Source: Nectonema munidae (lineage: Eukaryota; Nematomorpha; Nectonematoida; Nectonematidae). From it: a DNA stretch of 64,000 nucleotides. Position numbers and translations under genes: made by a program. The DNA lies in the NCBI GenBank assembly GCA_030549495.1, contig JAUIRK010000945.1:1881501-1945500 (forward strand), in the 5' to 3' direction. Below are positions 13,211 to 26,400 of this stretch, in pieces (position 1 is the stretch's first letter; each line of letters opens with the position of its first letter). Under the pieces are notes generated by a model. That model had not been told where the DNA came from, did no database searches, and saw only the letters and a program-made list of their open reading frames with translations.

Positions 13211-13329
13211 CTTAGGGCTTCTCACATATAAAGATTGAATTTAAAAAACGAGTTGCTCAAGCGATCATAATTATTGAGTTCTACGAAAAGAATTAGATCA
13301 AGAAAAATTTTCAAGCATTTGGCGATGCA

Positions 13330-13405
13330 ATTTTAGAGGGAGGGGGTGGGGGTATGGGCGGGGGCGTACGCCGGTTCCGCCCCCTTTAAATCCGCTAGTG
13401 TAATT
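13330..13405. mobile_element. Isolated G/C-rich transposon-like terminus
   Basis: A sharply GC-rich patch in AT-rich DNA. On the reverse strand it starts CACTAGCGGATTTAAAGGGG, which resembles the end of a small DNA transposon. No partner end was found nearby. Confidence 0.25.
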
Positions 13406-13548
13406 ACTATTATATTAGTAAACAAGTAATTAAAATTAAAATTTTCTAATTATTTCATAAATTCTTACTTTTTAAATGTTTTTTATCTATTTTACAAAAA
13501 ACTTTTATAAAAAAATTTATTTATTAAATATTTTGATTTTTTAAATAT

Positions 13549-14289
13549 ATGTTCTTTGTTTCTTTTTCCAAGGCAATTTCTTTTTCCGGTTTGTGTTATC
13601 GTTCTTTTTCTGCCATGGTAGCTAAAAAGGTTTTTATGGATATTAATAGTGCAAAAGATGGTGATCTTGGTCGAATCGTAATTAAGGTAAAATTCTTTTT
13701 TCATAATTTTTTTTAACTTTTGTCTTCTTATTTTTAGTTGCACACTGATGTTGTTCCTAAAACCTGTGGTAATTATTATTATTTTTGTGTACTTATTTCA
13801 AAGATCATTTTAATTATGATTAATTTATTAATCAAATTTTTACAGAAAATTTCCGTGCTCTATGTACCGGAGAAAAAGGTTTTGGCTACAAAAATAGTAC
13901 TTTTCATCGAGTTATTAAGGATTTCATGATCCAAGGAGGTGATTTTACCAATCATAATGGCACTGGTGGAAAGTCCATTTATGGTTCTAAATTTGAGGAT
14001 GAAAATTTCAAATTAAAACATACTGGACCAGGTAAAATCGTGATTTTTATGTTTACTTTTTTTTTAGAGAATTTTTTTAGGAATTCTTTCTATGGCCAAT
14101 GCTGGTGCAAATACTAACGGTTCACAGTTTTTTTTAACCACTGTTAAAACTTCGTGGTTAGATAATAAGCATGTCGTCTTTGGCGAAGTTGTTGAAGGTT
14201 TAGATGTTGTGAGAAAGATCGAGGCGAATGCAACTTCTCATGATAAGCCTCTTCATAAAATAACCATCAAGGATTGTGGTGAATTATAG
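13549..14289 (+). CDS. Cyclophilin (peptidyl-prolyl cis-trans isomerase), four exons
   Basis: Exons 13549-13686, 13738-13768, 13846-14031 and 14081-14289 join in frame to 187 codons plus stop. Introns are 51, 77 and 49 bp, all GT..AG. It catalyses cis-trans isomerisation of proline peptide bonds. From the ATG at 13615 the product is 165 aa, the length of cyclophilin A, with the active-site set visible: FHRVIKDF (catalytic Arg), QGGDF, NGSQFF, the cyclosporin-contact Trp in SWLDNKH, and the final DCG motif. An in-frame ATG at 13549, just after an in-frame TGA (13534-13536), adds 22 residues rich in Phe, Ser, Lys and Arg without acids, ending YRSFSA. That looks like a mitochondrial presequence, as in cyclophilin D. 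The upstream ATG has a poor context; the inner one sits in GCCATGG. No break is seen, so it appears functional. Which named paralogue it is (PPIA, PPIB or PPIF type) is not certain. Confidence 0.95.
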
Positions 14290-14318
14290 ATACTCGTCTT
14301 TATTTTTTTTGTCTTTCT

Positions 14319-14324
14319 AATAAA
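14319..14324 (+). promoter_or_regulatory. Poly(A) signal of the cyclophilin gene
   Basis: AATAAA lies 30 bp after the cyclophilin stop codon and is followed by a T-rich stretch. The short 3' UTR fits the compact gene. Confidence 0.7.
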
Positions 14325-14329
14325 TTTTT

Positions 14330-16140
14330 GATTTGTTTGTATTGATAATTTTTATATAGTTTAAAAGTATTTACTCGCTTACGTTTTATAATGATTTTAG
14401 GTTTTACTTCTAGCTTCTCTGTGTGTCAGCCCTTTTCCTTTAAGCACTTTTAGGTTATTTTTTGTAAATTGTATATAAATGACAAATAAAATGTTAAAAT
14501 AGTCGAAAAATGGAACAAGCAATATATTTTGTAATGAAAATAATTTTTATAAATTAAATTTAAATGAATCTTATGTCTTCAGAAAGATAAATGAAAGCAG
14601 AAGATTAATATGAGATTTGAAGGGTAAAATTTTCATCTGATTTCAGGCCTAAAGCATTGACAACTGTTTCTTGTATAAAAAAGGTGTAAGTTCAACATTC
14701 CAACCGCATCTGCCATCAAAGATTCCTCTCTTGGTATATCAATTAAGATTATATATTTGTTTTTTTGGATGTTTTCCACTACTTTAAGTTGATTTTATGG
14801 AGCATTCTTTGGGTGTCTTTCATAAACCTATTTTAATTAGATTTGTACTAGAATCCTCAAGGGAGCCCTCTATCGCAAGAATAGTACTTTGCATTTTGGA
14901 CCTTTCGTGGCCAGTTTTTTTAATATAATTTTTTAGAAAAGTTTTAAAGTGATGAGGTTAAATTTTATGCTTTTGAATTACTTAAATTGATGACTTTAAG
15001 GATGTGTCAACTCTCCTTTATCGTTGTTTTGTTATTAGAGTCATTGCTAAATGCGTCCCGCAATATTTTAAGTTTTTGACTCCCCTTCCATTGTGATTTT
15101 TACCCCTCCTCCCTATTTTTTGATAAATAGTATCTAGAGTTAGTTTAGCCACTCCTGGTAGGGCATGTGATAATCCCTTAACAAAATTTGATCCGAAACT
15201 TGTGATTTTCATTGGCTGGCAGGCATTTTTTCACCAAACTACGTTAATACAGTACTCTTTCCATCTTATCAAAAGTCATACTGTAACGCCTTGTATGTGT
15301 CGATTCTTTAAACTAATTTTGATTGACGAAGTTTTCAGTTAATTTTTATTTCCTTCTGCGTCTAGTACATTTGTTTTGTTGCAGTTATTTTCTGAATGAG
15401 TTTTCGAATGGGAAAACCTTTACAAGATTTGAGTAATTGGAAAGATATTTCAACAAATGTGGGTTAGCCAATTGAAACCTCTTTTTTAGTGCTTTATTAT
15501 TTTCGCCAAAAAATGTTTAAAAGATTATTGCTTTTTGTCTTTCATAAAATCAAAAAAGTTTCAAGGATCACATTAATCGCTCGTATTTTTTACTCTTCTC
15601 ATATTTCGCACAAAAGTGTTAAAATATGTATATAGTGCATAAAGTAATTGAGAAACGCAATTACAAACCATATTGTTATAGTGGAATACAATGATTAATG
15701 GGTAATATAATTTTAAAAAGGCAACAAAGATAAATTAGAAATAAAATGCCAGGTTCTTGGTTTAACTGCTCTGATTTCATTCTTACGCAAATATGGAGAA
15801 TGCCTATGCGCTCAGGCAACAGAAAGTATATTCCTTCGTAGAACTGGGGAATGCTTCTTTGGCTTTTTTAAGATTGTTTTTTAGTTTTACAAAGGTATAC
15901 TCTTTAACGTTTACATGTCAAACATCTCTACCAAGAAAAACTCGCCAAAGTGGTCGATATCGACCCTCTGGAGTCGATTATTACATTGAGGTTGAAAGTG
16001 GTTTGGTTATGTTATTGAGAATCAGGCAGCAAAAAATAGAGATAATCATTAAAGTTATATAATTAGTACATAAAATAAAATATTATTTTTGAGCTAAGTT
16101 TTAATATAAAAATATATTAATTATTTTTATTAAACTTGTT
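14330..16140. other. Intergenic DNA, nothing recognised
   Basis: This is AT-rich DNA between the cyclophilin and the minisatellite. An open frame at 15793-16062 (89 codons) has no recognisable motif and looks like chance. Confidence 0.5.
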
Positions 16141-16146
16141 TGGGGC

Positions 16147-16196
16147 TCGAGGAGGAAACTAGCTAATTGGTATCTCCCAATCCGTCTCCTCCTCGA
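16147..16196. repeat. Nested inverted repeat (hairpin)
   Basis: The outer arms tcgaggagga (16147-16156) and tcctcctcga (16187-16196) are perfect complements. Inside them attgg (16166-16170) pairs with ccaat (16177-16181). The hairpin is GC-rich relative to its surroundings and lies 65 bp before the minisatellite. Its function is unknown. Confidence 0.6.
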
Positions 16197-16260
16197 CGCA
16201 GGACTCTAGCATGCATGTATTTATATGTATTCGTGTGTATCTATGTCTAGATGTTTTTTG

Positions 16261-16415
16261 TGTCACGTGTATTTTGGAAGATTTGTGTCACGTGTATTTT
16301 GGAAGATTTGTGTCACGTGTATTTTGGAAGATTTGTGTCACGTGTATTTTGGAAGATTTGTGTCACGTGTATTTTGGAAGATTTGTGTCACGTGTATTTT
16401 GGAAGATTTGTGTCA
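16261..16415. repeat. 25-bp minisatellite, each unit carrying CACGTG
   Basis: Six identical 25-bp units start at 16261, 16286, 16311, 16336, 16361 and 16386, followed by a partial seventh. Each contains a CACGTG palindrome (E-box core). As 25 is not a multiple of three, all three forward frames stay open across it; this makes overlapping repetitive frames that I do not regard as genes. Confidence 0.95.
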
Positions 16416-16589
16416 AGAATGTCAAAAAATGTATATGTATGTACGATTGCGCTAGCACTAAACCCAACCCTAACACGAATTTCTACTCAAATCTTAACCA
16501 CATTAACAATAGGCTTTCAAGATTGTACACATTAAGGTTCATTTACAAATTGGCTGAGCACTTGTCTATCAACTATTATGCAAATTGAG

Positions 16590-19500
16590 GAAAGATTTGA
16601 AATCAGAAGTAGAGTGACGAAGTCCCTATTATTAATAATTTTGGTTGTTGATTATTTATTTTAAGGGTTTTTTTGTTAAACATTAGAATTATAGTCAAAA
16701 TAAAAATAATATATATTCTCGTTTTTTTATGATTAAATTTTTTTTTTATCAATTTTAAACATCAGAGCCAAATCTGGCAAAAATCTACACCCCCTTGATT
16801 TCAGGGGAGTTCCTAAGAAAAGATTCCTCTGTTTTATTTTCATGCTGTTGTAACTCAACTCATCTTTTCACATTGATGAACCAAAACGCGATTCCATTGA
16901 CAACAAGCCGTGGTTTCCTCGATAACTATAACACTTGTGTTTAGAATAAATTCCTTTTTACTCTTGACAAAATCTCGTTTTTCTGTTATATTTCCTTGGA
17001 AATAAAATTTAAATTTTGAATAAACTTGGTTTGGATCTAAAATTTATTTAAGTTTTCAATAAAATTTCCTTAATTTTTTTTTCTCTGAACGAAATAATGT
17101 TTTTCATCCTACTGAGACACACGCCATTGGTTAGAAATTACGTATAGTAGCACCAATTGGTTGAGTGGTATGAAAGCAGCTTCTTATTTATTCTCAACGA
17201 AACAGACATAAACATTGGAAATATTTCAATGCTTGCAAGAAGAGATACACGCTGTCTTAGCGTGATTGACATCCTTTCAAGCCAATGGGATCCCATTCAA
17301 AGATCAAATACCTTAGAAAATTACCACATATGGGAAAATAAAGATCCTAATTCCGATCAAAGAGACTTGAACAAAACCATGCATACACAAACTATCTTTT
17401 AAACTACATAAGTTGATTGCATCCAAAAATACACAACTCGTCACGCATACAAGCCCAACTCAGAACTAATAAATCTCCAATATTTCAGATATACTCTCAC
17501 AACCTGTCCCATCTCTATTCTCTAACTACAAAGCAGGGGGGGGGGCAAAATGAATTTAATGGGACTAGGGGTAATAGTGCGGGCAAAATAAACTTCCAAA
17601 ATCTCAGGGAGAGAACTGAACTTGTTATATACTGTAAACTAAGTAAGATATTTTAGCGAATTTTGCAATATTCTGGAGTTTCAAGTTTTTTCTCAGCAAA
17701 AGCAAATTTTTTGGTAGATTTTTATTTAAAAACAAATGACATCAAAATATTTTTGTCTTTTTGATGTCGAATCAAATGTTCACAAGACTCATCTAACAGA
17801 CATGAAAATACTTGTCAATCATGCTTGGTATATCTGAGGATGAGTGATGATAAAGTCGTTGTGAGTCGCATCTGTGTCAATTATATTCCAGTAAAGTGGC
17901 ACACACTCATTCTAAATCTAATATGCTTTCGAAATACCCTTTTTGGAGTGGCCCCTTTTATTATATTTAAAGAGCTTAAGGCCCACTTCATAGAACCACT
18001 AATTTCTCGTCTACGATGGTAGTATTTTATTTTTTTGGGACGTTCACCAATGTTTCCATCTTTGAGGATTATAAAATTTTTTATTTGATTATTGAAAATT
18101 TGCAAAAATTGAAAGTGACTTCTTTTTGAATAAAAGACCACTTTAAGAGATCACATATGAGGAGAATCTTTCTTTACCAATTTGAACGTTTCTAAGGCAA
18201 CACTTGGCATTTATATCTCATACAAAACTTCCTGAACACATTTTGTTATCTGTTGAATAACTTTATATATAACGTGGTTGAAAACTACGGCCAAATTTTT
18301 GCTTAAAAGTTTACTTTAGTGAATACGAGTGAACGAAATGATTTTAGGACATTTAAAAATTCTAAGATTTGTCAAGATAAAGTAAAATTTAAGCAAAGAA
18401 TGATTTCAGACAATGGAGATTTTTTGGCTAAACGAAGAAATGATGTTTTTAAATCGTAATTTAGAAAGATTATTCGATTCTTCTTTATTCAAAAATTCTG
18501 GAGAATAAACTATTTTTTCAAAATTTTCTTATGTTTCCAATTTTAGATAGATTTTTCAAAATTCATAGTTCATTATCGATTAATTCTTCTTAAAAAATGT
18601 TGTCACTTTCTTGTTTGAATCGAGTCCAGTGTATTATTTGTTTTCTTCGTAACATCGATATTTTTATTATATTTGATTAATGCAATTTTTGAGCAAGCAT
18701 TTTATCTTTTGTACTTTCCCTTAGTTTCCCATCTTTTAGGATTTAAATTTTTTCTATTTGTTCCCGTAATTATATTGAAAATGGCTGAAAGACACTATAA
18801 GATATAAACTGATTATTTTTGTGTGGAATATATAATATGGGCTCAAAGCAAGAAAAATACATTTTAAGTTCTACAAAATAGTGAATCGCATATGAAGGAT
18901 GTTTTTGTGTGTAAATCAGAGACCAGGATAAGATGTCGGTTGCTCGTGTAAACAGTGATCCATGTAAATCAACTCTACAAGGGTAAGTAACGAGAAAAAA
19001 TATATAGAACGGCGATTCGTTGTCCATTCCAGTATGTTCAGCATAGAAACCAACACCTGATATTCTTATTTCGGATCACGATGATGACTTGAACAGAAAA
19101 AGGATGTAAGCTTACAGCGAAAGCTTCATTTTCCAGACTAAAAGAGCTTGATCAGATCACCACCTAGTGAATGATATAAAACTTAGTAAAATATGAATTG
19201 GTGTCTGCATCAAAGTGAAAAAATGGAATTTGTTGGCCAGAAGTGTAAACAGTTTAAAGTACCGAGCATGATAGAAAAGATTTTCACGTTACAGATTATT
19301 TAAGTCTGCGTAAAGATAAAAGTTTTAAAGAAGTAGTGTTAAAGGATTCGCGCGATCAATGGTGTGTGTTCATTGATTCTTTTATAAAAATTCTCAACAC
19401 TGTTTTTTTCTTTGTTGCAACATATCAATCTATCTCTGTTGGGTACTATGAGACAACCATTTTATTCAAATCGGTGCTTATTGATAAAATGAAGTCTGAA

Positions 19501-19760
19501 TAAGTTGTGGGAATGAAAAAATTTAATTTATTCCACTTTTAGTATTTCTTTCATTCACCAGAGTATATTTGGTGTTTCAAGGAGTAGATACTACAGATGG
19601 AACCCCTCAATTTCATTCAAGGCTCATTGCTGAATGAATCAATGGTAATTCATTGCTCTTAGAGTTTGACCTTCAAATCCTCACGTCAAGGAAATTTCTA
19701 AAGTCGATGTCATAATTTATAATATTAACAAAAGAATTATACTAATAGTTATTGTAAATA
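16590..19760. other. Intergenic DNA, nothing recognised
   Basis: AT-rich sequence without a recognisable gene. There is a G-run near 17537 and short chance frames only. Confidence 0.5.
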
Positions 19761-19762
19761 TT

Positions 19763-20140
19763 ATATATATATTTCATACCCTGTACGATTGAACGCGGGT
19801 AGACAACTTTCTATTCCATATACAAATGATTAGGGAGACAAGGTTCAACTTTCTGTTCTTATTTTTGCTAGATGTAAGATTTGATATACCTCATTCGGGG
19901 AGACGATGTTACAAAAGTTAATAACTATATTTTTGCAATTTGCACGATTTTAAATAATATATTATTTGTCAATTAATCAAAATGAAATTCTGTAATCAAA
20001 GAATCGAAAAATATTTATCCTTTTAAATATATCGTTGGTTTCCGTTACTTTTAGTTTCGTATATGCATGATTTGATAAAAATAAGTAGATAGACAAGGTT
20101 TATCTTTCTATTCTAAATATATAAAGGATGCCGAATTGCT
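19763..20140 (+). repeat. Dispersed repeat family A, copy 1
   Basis: Starts after a (TA)n run and contains 'gctagatgtaagatttgata' and 'ctcattcggggagacgatgt', then 'tttgcaatttgcacgatttt'. The same string of blocks, in the same order, occurs at 53267-53707 and continues at 57485 after the Tigger insertion. No coding capacity. The class is unknown. Confidence 0.75.
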
Positions 20141-20219
20141 ATTCTAAGCAAATGCAAGTTTATATTTCTTAAAGATTTAGAGAGATTTCAGTATATTCTT
20201 GTTATCAAAATGGCGTACT

Positions 20220-20361
20220 TAGCATAAAAATTTTGAAAAAAACTTTGTGGCATATGGGAAAAAGAAAAATAATAGAAGATCGCGGAAGCGGATGTTGAAA
20301 CTTAAATGAGAATGTTAAGGGAATCTAAAAAAAAATTTTGCGGATATCCGGTACATCTCTA
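20220..20361. mobile_element. hAT-type MITE fragment
   Basis: Ends in 'gatatccggtacatctcta', that is TAGAGATGTACCGGATATC on the other strand, matching the hAT-like termini at 9004-9020 and 40507-40525. Its interior ('aaaaaaactttg...gcggatgt..gaaacttaaatga') is shared with 27660-27800. Confidence 0.5.
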
Positions 20362-20427
20362 ATATAAATGACATAAATACACGTTAGTGCAAGAAGAAAA
20401 AGTTTATTGCAAAAAAGAAAATTTCAT

Positions 20428-20433
20428 TTATTC
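20428..20433 (-). promoter_or_regulatory. Poly(A) signal of NDUFAF5
   Basis: AATAAA on the minus strand lies about 37 bp downstream of the NDUFAF5 stop codon at 20470-20472. Confidence 0.65.
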
Positions 20434-20469
20434 CATGCAAAAATTTCAGAGTAGCAGAAATGATTTTCC

Positions 20470-23400
20470 TTAGTTTTGATTTCCATTGCTTTTGACTTTG
20501 TGCAGATCCTTTAATGAGAATTGAGCACTTCCTCTAGGAAGTGGTTTTGACTAAATAAAAAAGTGGAGTTGGATTATTGTTAGAGAATGTCATTCAGTTG
20601 TAAGTGAAAAAATGTTTTAGGCGTACACCATATCCCATTTATAACAAATATTTCTATATCAGTGTAAGAAGCAACTTTCAGAATGTCCAGATTTGTTATC
20701 CTGCCTCTCTTCCAAAGAATTCAAAGGTTTTCAGCGTTAGGGTAGTGTCGTCATTGACACTCACATTTGGCTATTTCATCAAAAGCAAAATCAATGAGTT
20801 GGCAAATATTCAGACAAATTCAAAATACTCGTCTGACCGCATTATAGCTCTTGTTGGACCTTATGTTTGACACCATTGTTCTAGAATTCAGTGGTTCTCA
20901 ATAAGGGGCCCTGAGGACGGCGTGCGGTCCTCAACCTCTTGTTTTGCGGTCCACATAGCAAAGTTGCCCAAAAAAAAGGCTAACAATATCATATTAAAAT
21001 AGTAAAAATTTGGCAAATTTAAAAAGTGTGCTAAGGTAACTCTAATGGCCTTTTATCATATGGCTATTGAAAAGGTGGGGTAAACTTAAACTACATCATC
21101 ATTGAGAGTTGGAGGGTGCCGGATTAGACATGTAATGAGTTAAAATACGCCATACTTTCAAACTAATCCCCATATTTTGAATTAAAAATTTTTAAAATTT
21201 AACTTGCAAATTTTTTTCATACACTCTTATTTAGTTATAATTTCTCATTAAATTTTACGATCAAACTTTTATCAAATATTTTTTTCTAACTTTTTTAAAA
21301 AAAAATCACAAGTTTTTGTTCCCGATTAGCGATAGTTAAATTGTACGCAATTAGTTTAGAAGGAAAGATACTAAGAAAAGAGAGGCATTAGACAGGCTTG
21401 GCAGAGGCAAGCCATAAATACGGTAGTCACATAAGGTAAAACTATCTGATTTTTTTGAATTGTGATACAGAGTCCTATTGAGATGATATCTCGATGCGGT
21501 AAAAAGGAAGAAGTGTAGGGTAGAAATCTTAGAAGAAATTCTCACTTGAGACTTATGAGGTTTCCAACCAATCATATTGACTATTTGAAATGTTGCAGGC
21601 ACACCTTCCTCCATTTGTTGAGTGGAGCCGTAGAGGGAGTTGTAAATGGAGCAGGCAGAAATTAAAACGTCCTTCGACAAAAAGATATCTCTTGAAAGTG
21701 TAGAAGATGTCTCCGCCATTCCTTTCAAATCGATCATCAACTCCATCATAGATGGGTACCTGATCGTGATACTATCAACGTCGATCGTTTGAAGCGCAAA
21801 GCCCGCCCAATTCAACATTTTCCCGAGATTAGATAGGTCAATTGTTGGTGAAAATCTAGAAGACAATGCCTTAAGTGTAAATGTATTAGAAAAAAACGTT
21901 TCGTTTTCTTTCGTAATCAATTCATTTTAACAGAATAAATTAGCAATATTTTCAGGGAAGGTATTGACCCAAAAATTATAAAATGAGCTTTAAAATGAAA
22001 CAAATAAGCCAGTGCCCTAACATAGAGGAGGGGGTGAGCATATACACCTCAATTGTTATAAATTAACTCTTCTTTTTTTGATAGTATATCCTTTAACTAG
22101 TTCTTATCTTTTACCCCGCTCAATTTCTATCTTAGTTCTTTATATTCATTTCTCTAGTTCCCTTTTCTCATTATTTCTTTGCAAACATTCTCTATGGAAA
22201 CTGATCATGTGTTCGTTTCGCCTGAAAAGCTAACCAAAAGTGATTTTTCTAGCTCTAATCTCCTTTCTCGTCAATCTTAAAAGCACATTTGGAGATGAAA
22301 CTTTTTCCAGCATATTAAAAATTTCATAGATAATAATCTAATTCCGAGAAAGAATATAAGCACCCAAGGCTGTTGATGACAATAATCAAAAAAAATAATA
22401 ATCAATAAAATTAACCCTTGTTAAATAATACTTCCATTGCCAATATCAAAATGAAGTCGTTACTTAATGCTATCTAGCGTTAGTCGTGAGCACTCTGAAA
22501 GAAAGTTGAGTCTCTTTCAAAAGACAAATTTCGTGCCTGACGCAGTGGGATTTTAAGCTTAGATTCATAATTGAAAGCATCCATCAATGAGAAAGATATC
22601 GTAGAGGCATTAAATTTTTGCAAATCGGATATCGCAAAAATTGGAAGTGTTGCGTTTATTATAATCGAATCAATTGACTCACAAGTTAGCCTACTTCCTT
22701 CTAAGACGCTTACTATTCTTGTGGCTTTAAATGCCAACCTATACGAATATCTGTAAAAAAAGAATCAAATTTTGGCAGTATGATAAATTTGGCTTTTTAA
22801 AAAATGTCCCATCTTCAAAATAGACTAAATTAGCCACACTGGAACTCATTGCAACGAGATATCAATTAAATGTATGAGGGGCTAAACATTTTTTCATGAT
22901 GAAAAATGCCAATCTTCTTTAAATATTTTAAATTCTTTTATATCCCAGGTCAAGAAATGTTTCCACTTTCAATATAAATCTGAGCTTATCAAGAATTAGA
23001 TCGAAAAATGTTCAAATATTTGTAGAAGAATGAGATGATAACATTATTTTTATTAAACAAACCTTGCTTTTTGAAAAATTCCAACTTCCTTTTTGATTTA
23101 TAGTACTCTCTCTTTCTCTTTGGAACCTGAACTTAACAATTCACTTCAATTTCACTTTGAATTTTCTCCTAAAGTTTTAATATTTTTCTATAATGTCAAA
23201 CTGAAATTGTGCTAAATGCTATAGAGATGTCTTGAATGCTAATTCAAAAAATGATTGTAGTGAACAAATGGTCAATCTTTTCTGTGTGATAATTGGATTT
23301 GTTACTTTTGCATTGGCTCACAACATAGATTTAATAAGATTTTTGATGAATATTCTACTCTTTGATTGAATTTCATATGTGAAATTTGTATCAAAAAGAA

Positions 23401-26400
23401 GGCTCAAAAATGTTTAAATTCAACAATTCTGGAAAATGAGGAAACCAAAGCGAATCTTTAAACCAATAAAGTTGATATGCTTGAGAAGAATAAATCCACT
23501 TATTCACTGGTAAATTTCAACATATCAAAGACAAAGAAAGCTACCTTAAAATGATTGCAATGAAAAACTATTCCAAATGGCATCAAAAATTCTAAAATAT
23601 GTGCAAGTAAATTCTTTAAAAAGTTCAAAAAATAGTTCTTGTTTCAGCTCTAATGACTTTAGTAATATGCTTAAAGCAAATGAAATAATGATGAAAGTAA
23701 AAGATTTCTTCTATCAAAAGTTAGTTCAAATCTGTTATCAGCTTTTCCTTTAAACATTTTCTGCTAGCATCTATATTATCAAAAAATTTTGTGAAGATGG
23801 AGATAATTACTCAATAGATAATAAAAATTTCAAACTCCTTTTTTTCTAGAGATATCTTGGCTTCTGGTGAGACCTTCGATTTATTATCTCATAACAATTT
23901 TAGTCTCTATTTTGATTTATCTAGATGTAGAGAATTCAGTGGCAGATCCAAAGGGGGGACTCATGGGCCTAGCCCCCCCCCCCTATGGAAAACGGCTTCG
24001 AAAATTACCCTTACTAATTTAGCTTTTTCCTAAAACAATACTTGTTGGTAGTTGATTACGTTTATATCAACGATATGACAAGTTGAATTCTAAAAGACAT
24101 AATACAGCTGTCGTATTCTCTGAAGACTTTTAGCAAAATTGCAAAAAAATTTAAATAGATTTCGGCCCCCTATAAGAGATTTTTGATCCGCCCCTGGTGG
24201 AGATGATCTATATTTTATACATAAAGAATTTTTGAATTATTGTTTAATTGCACATAAAGCTTCTCATTGTAATAGCTCACCAATTTACTACACTGAGTCT
24301 CACAATGAAAAAGATTATCCTAAAAAGAATTATATTCATCCATAATGTAGAAATTGTAAACCAGATGGTTTATAAAGTTTGCAATCATTCAGCCTTAAAT
24401 ACTAACTATCTCGTAGTTCAGAAAGAAATTAACAATTAGAAATAGCAATAAAGGTACTTATAATCCGATTATTTTATTTTTTCAATACATTATACTTCAA
24501 ACAAATTGTAGAAATAGTAGTGAAATTATGGATATCAACAATTTAAACATGGTAAGCTTGATTATTATTATTATTATTCAGTCCTAACGCTTACATGCAA
24601 CAATGATTTTTCACAAAAGTCTTTTTATACCTCATTTGATTAAAATTTATTCATGTCTAATCAGCTCTAATATTGAATCATAGAGCCTTTAAAATTTTGT
24701 GAATAAATTTTCTCACTCAAACCAAGAGAATATGCGCTGCTTAAATTGAAAGAAATTCAATAATCTTAAATGTTACTCTTCCAAACATTCTACAGACTCC
24801 AGCTATCTCATCAATTTTTGCTTTACGAAAAAATGCAAAGGCTTGCTTTCTGAATGAAGTTGTTTAAAAAGACAAAAATGAATTTGTGAGCTGGCGTCAC
24901 ATAGAGAATTAGGTATTTTGCCTGCTCTAATAAAAGGTTACTCTTAATTAAGTTTTTAATTAGCAGCGTGCATAATCAACTTCAATTTTGCCATCCAGTT
25001 TTAGATGTTATTTTATGATTAATTTATTAATCTCACTCAAGCCAAATCAAAACTTATATGCATACATCATATTGATTCATTTTTCTTGGAGGTCGTAGAT
25101 AAAATTGATGCTTCCATTTTTCAGTGAATGCCGATACTAACTCTTTTCATCTTCCTTGCGATGCAAAATTAAATGCCAGAGGCCTTTCCTTCAATACTAA
25201 GTTAATTGAATATAAAATTTGAACGCCATCAATGATAGTAAAAAAGATGAAACTTTTAAAACCGCAGAATAAATGCCAGATTCAATTCCTGCATTGATCT
25301 TGCATCTTGTTATGACGACGTAAAAATTATACGAAGGTCTGCATGAACCTAGTCGATAATTCACGTTGTGCTAAACACTTTGTCTGCTAATAAAACTGCT
25401 AAGCCTATCAAATCCAAAGGAAACATTTTTTCGTACTTCACAAGACAAAGTTGATTCCAAGATTCCAAATTTTCAACTCAAAATTTTTTTTGATAACAAA
25501 ATTTGTTTCAAATGTTCAAAATATTGGTCTTTTAAAATCATCTCTCTCTTTTAAATTTATGAATTATTTTTCAATAATAATTTTTTTTATCTCCTTTTTC
25601 AATATAGTAATTCTTTCTTTTGCGTCAATTTACGCGGTTGTGCGTTTTAATAATATTTTTGGTCGTTCTAGTGCTAAAGTCTTTAATGTCGTCTATGAAA
25701 AAGGAAAAAAAAATATAAATTTATGAGAATAATCAATCGTATCTTTGAACATGTCGAATATGTAAAAAATTAGTTCTTTTTGAACAAATAAATTCTCTTC
25801 TCAATTCAATATCTTAGAAAAAAGATTTTTTGCTTCCGTTTTTCGTTCCTGGAGTGTCAAATAAATGATCAGTCTTGTGATGGATCCCTCAAAGAACGAA
25901 GATGAGAGTTTTACGTCATTCAATATTTTTGAATAAAAAAATATCGGACTTATACTATCCTAATACGCCCCTCATGGTACGCTATTGCTGCATACGTGAT
26001 CAGTGAATTAGTCTCACAAACATTTTGCCATAATATAAAAATGAATTAATGAAAAAATCAACTTTAATTAAATAGTTCATTTCTTAGACATATGGCATAG
26101 TTGTCTAATTGGACAACTATGGACATAGCTGTCAACTATTGGACATAGTTGTCTAATTTCATAGTTGGTCTGGGTTCGATTCCCCATCCTGCCTATCGTT
26201 GCCCATATATGGAAGATTATTCTTATCCTGGATATGATACAGACGACAAATAAAAAAAGAAAATATTTAGACAATTACTGATATTTATAGAGTTAATACT
26301 ATAGTTGTCAACTATTGGACATAGTTGGTCTGGGTTCGATTCCCCATCCTGCCTATCGTTGCCCATATATGGAAGATTATTCTTACCCTGGATATGATAC

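Noticed and set aside
15793-16062. 89-codon open frame after the cyclophilin
   Set aside because: No recognisable motif, no supporting splice or poly(A) signals, and composition like the surrounding intergenic DNA.
16211-16588. Three overlapping repetitive reading frames of 76-125 codons
   Set aside because: A 25-bp repeat without stops keeps every frame open. There is no start context, domain or splice evidence for a protein.
17157-17656. Two adjacent open frames of about 80 codons
   Set aside because: No recognisable domain, no splice structure linking them, and ordinary intergenic composition.
22480-22756. Open frames on both strands (85 and 61 codons) with a plausible acceptor site on the minus strand at about 22745
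   Set aside because: NDUFAF5 is complete and in phase without it, no motif was recognised, and frames are open on both strands, which suggests chance or element debris.
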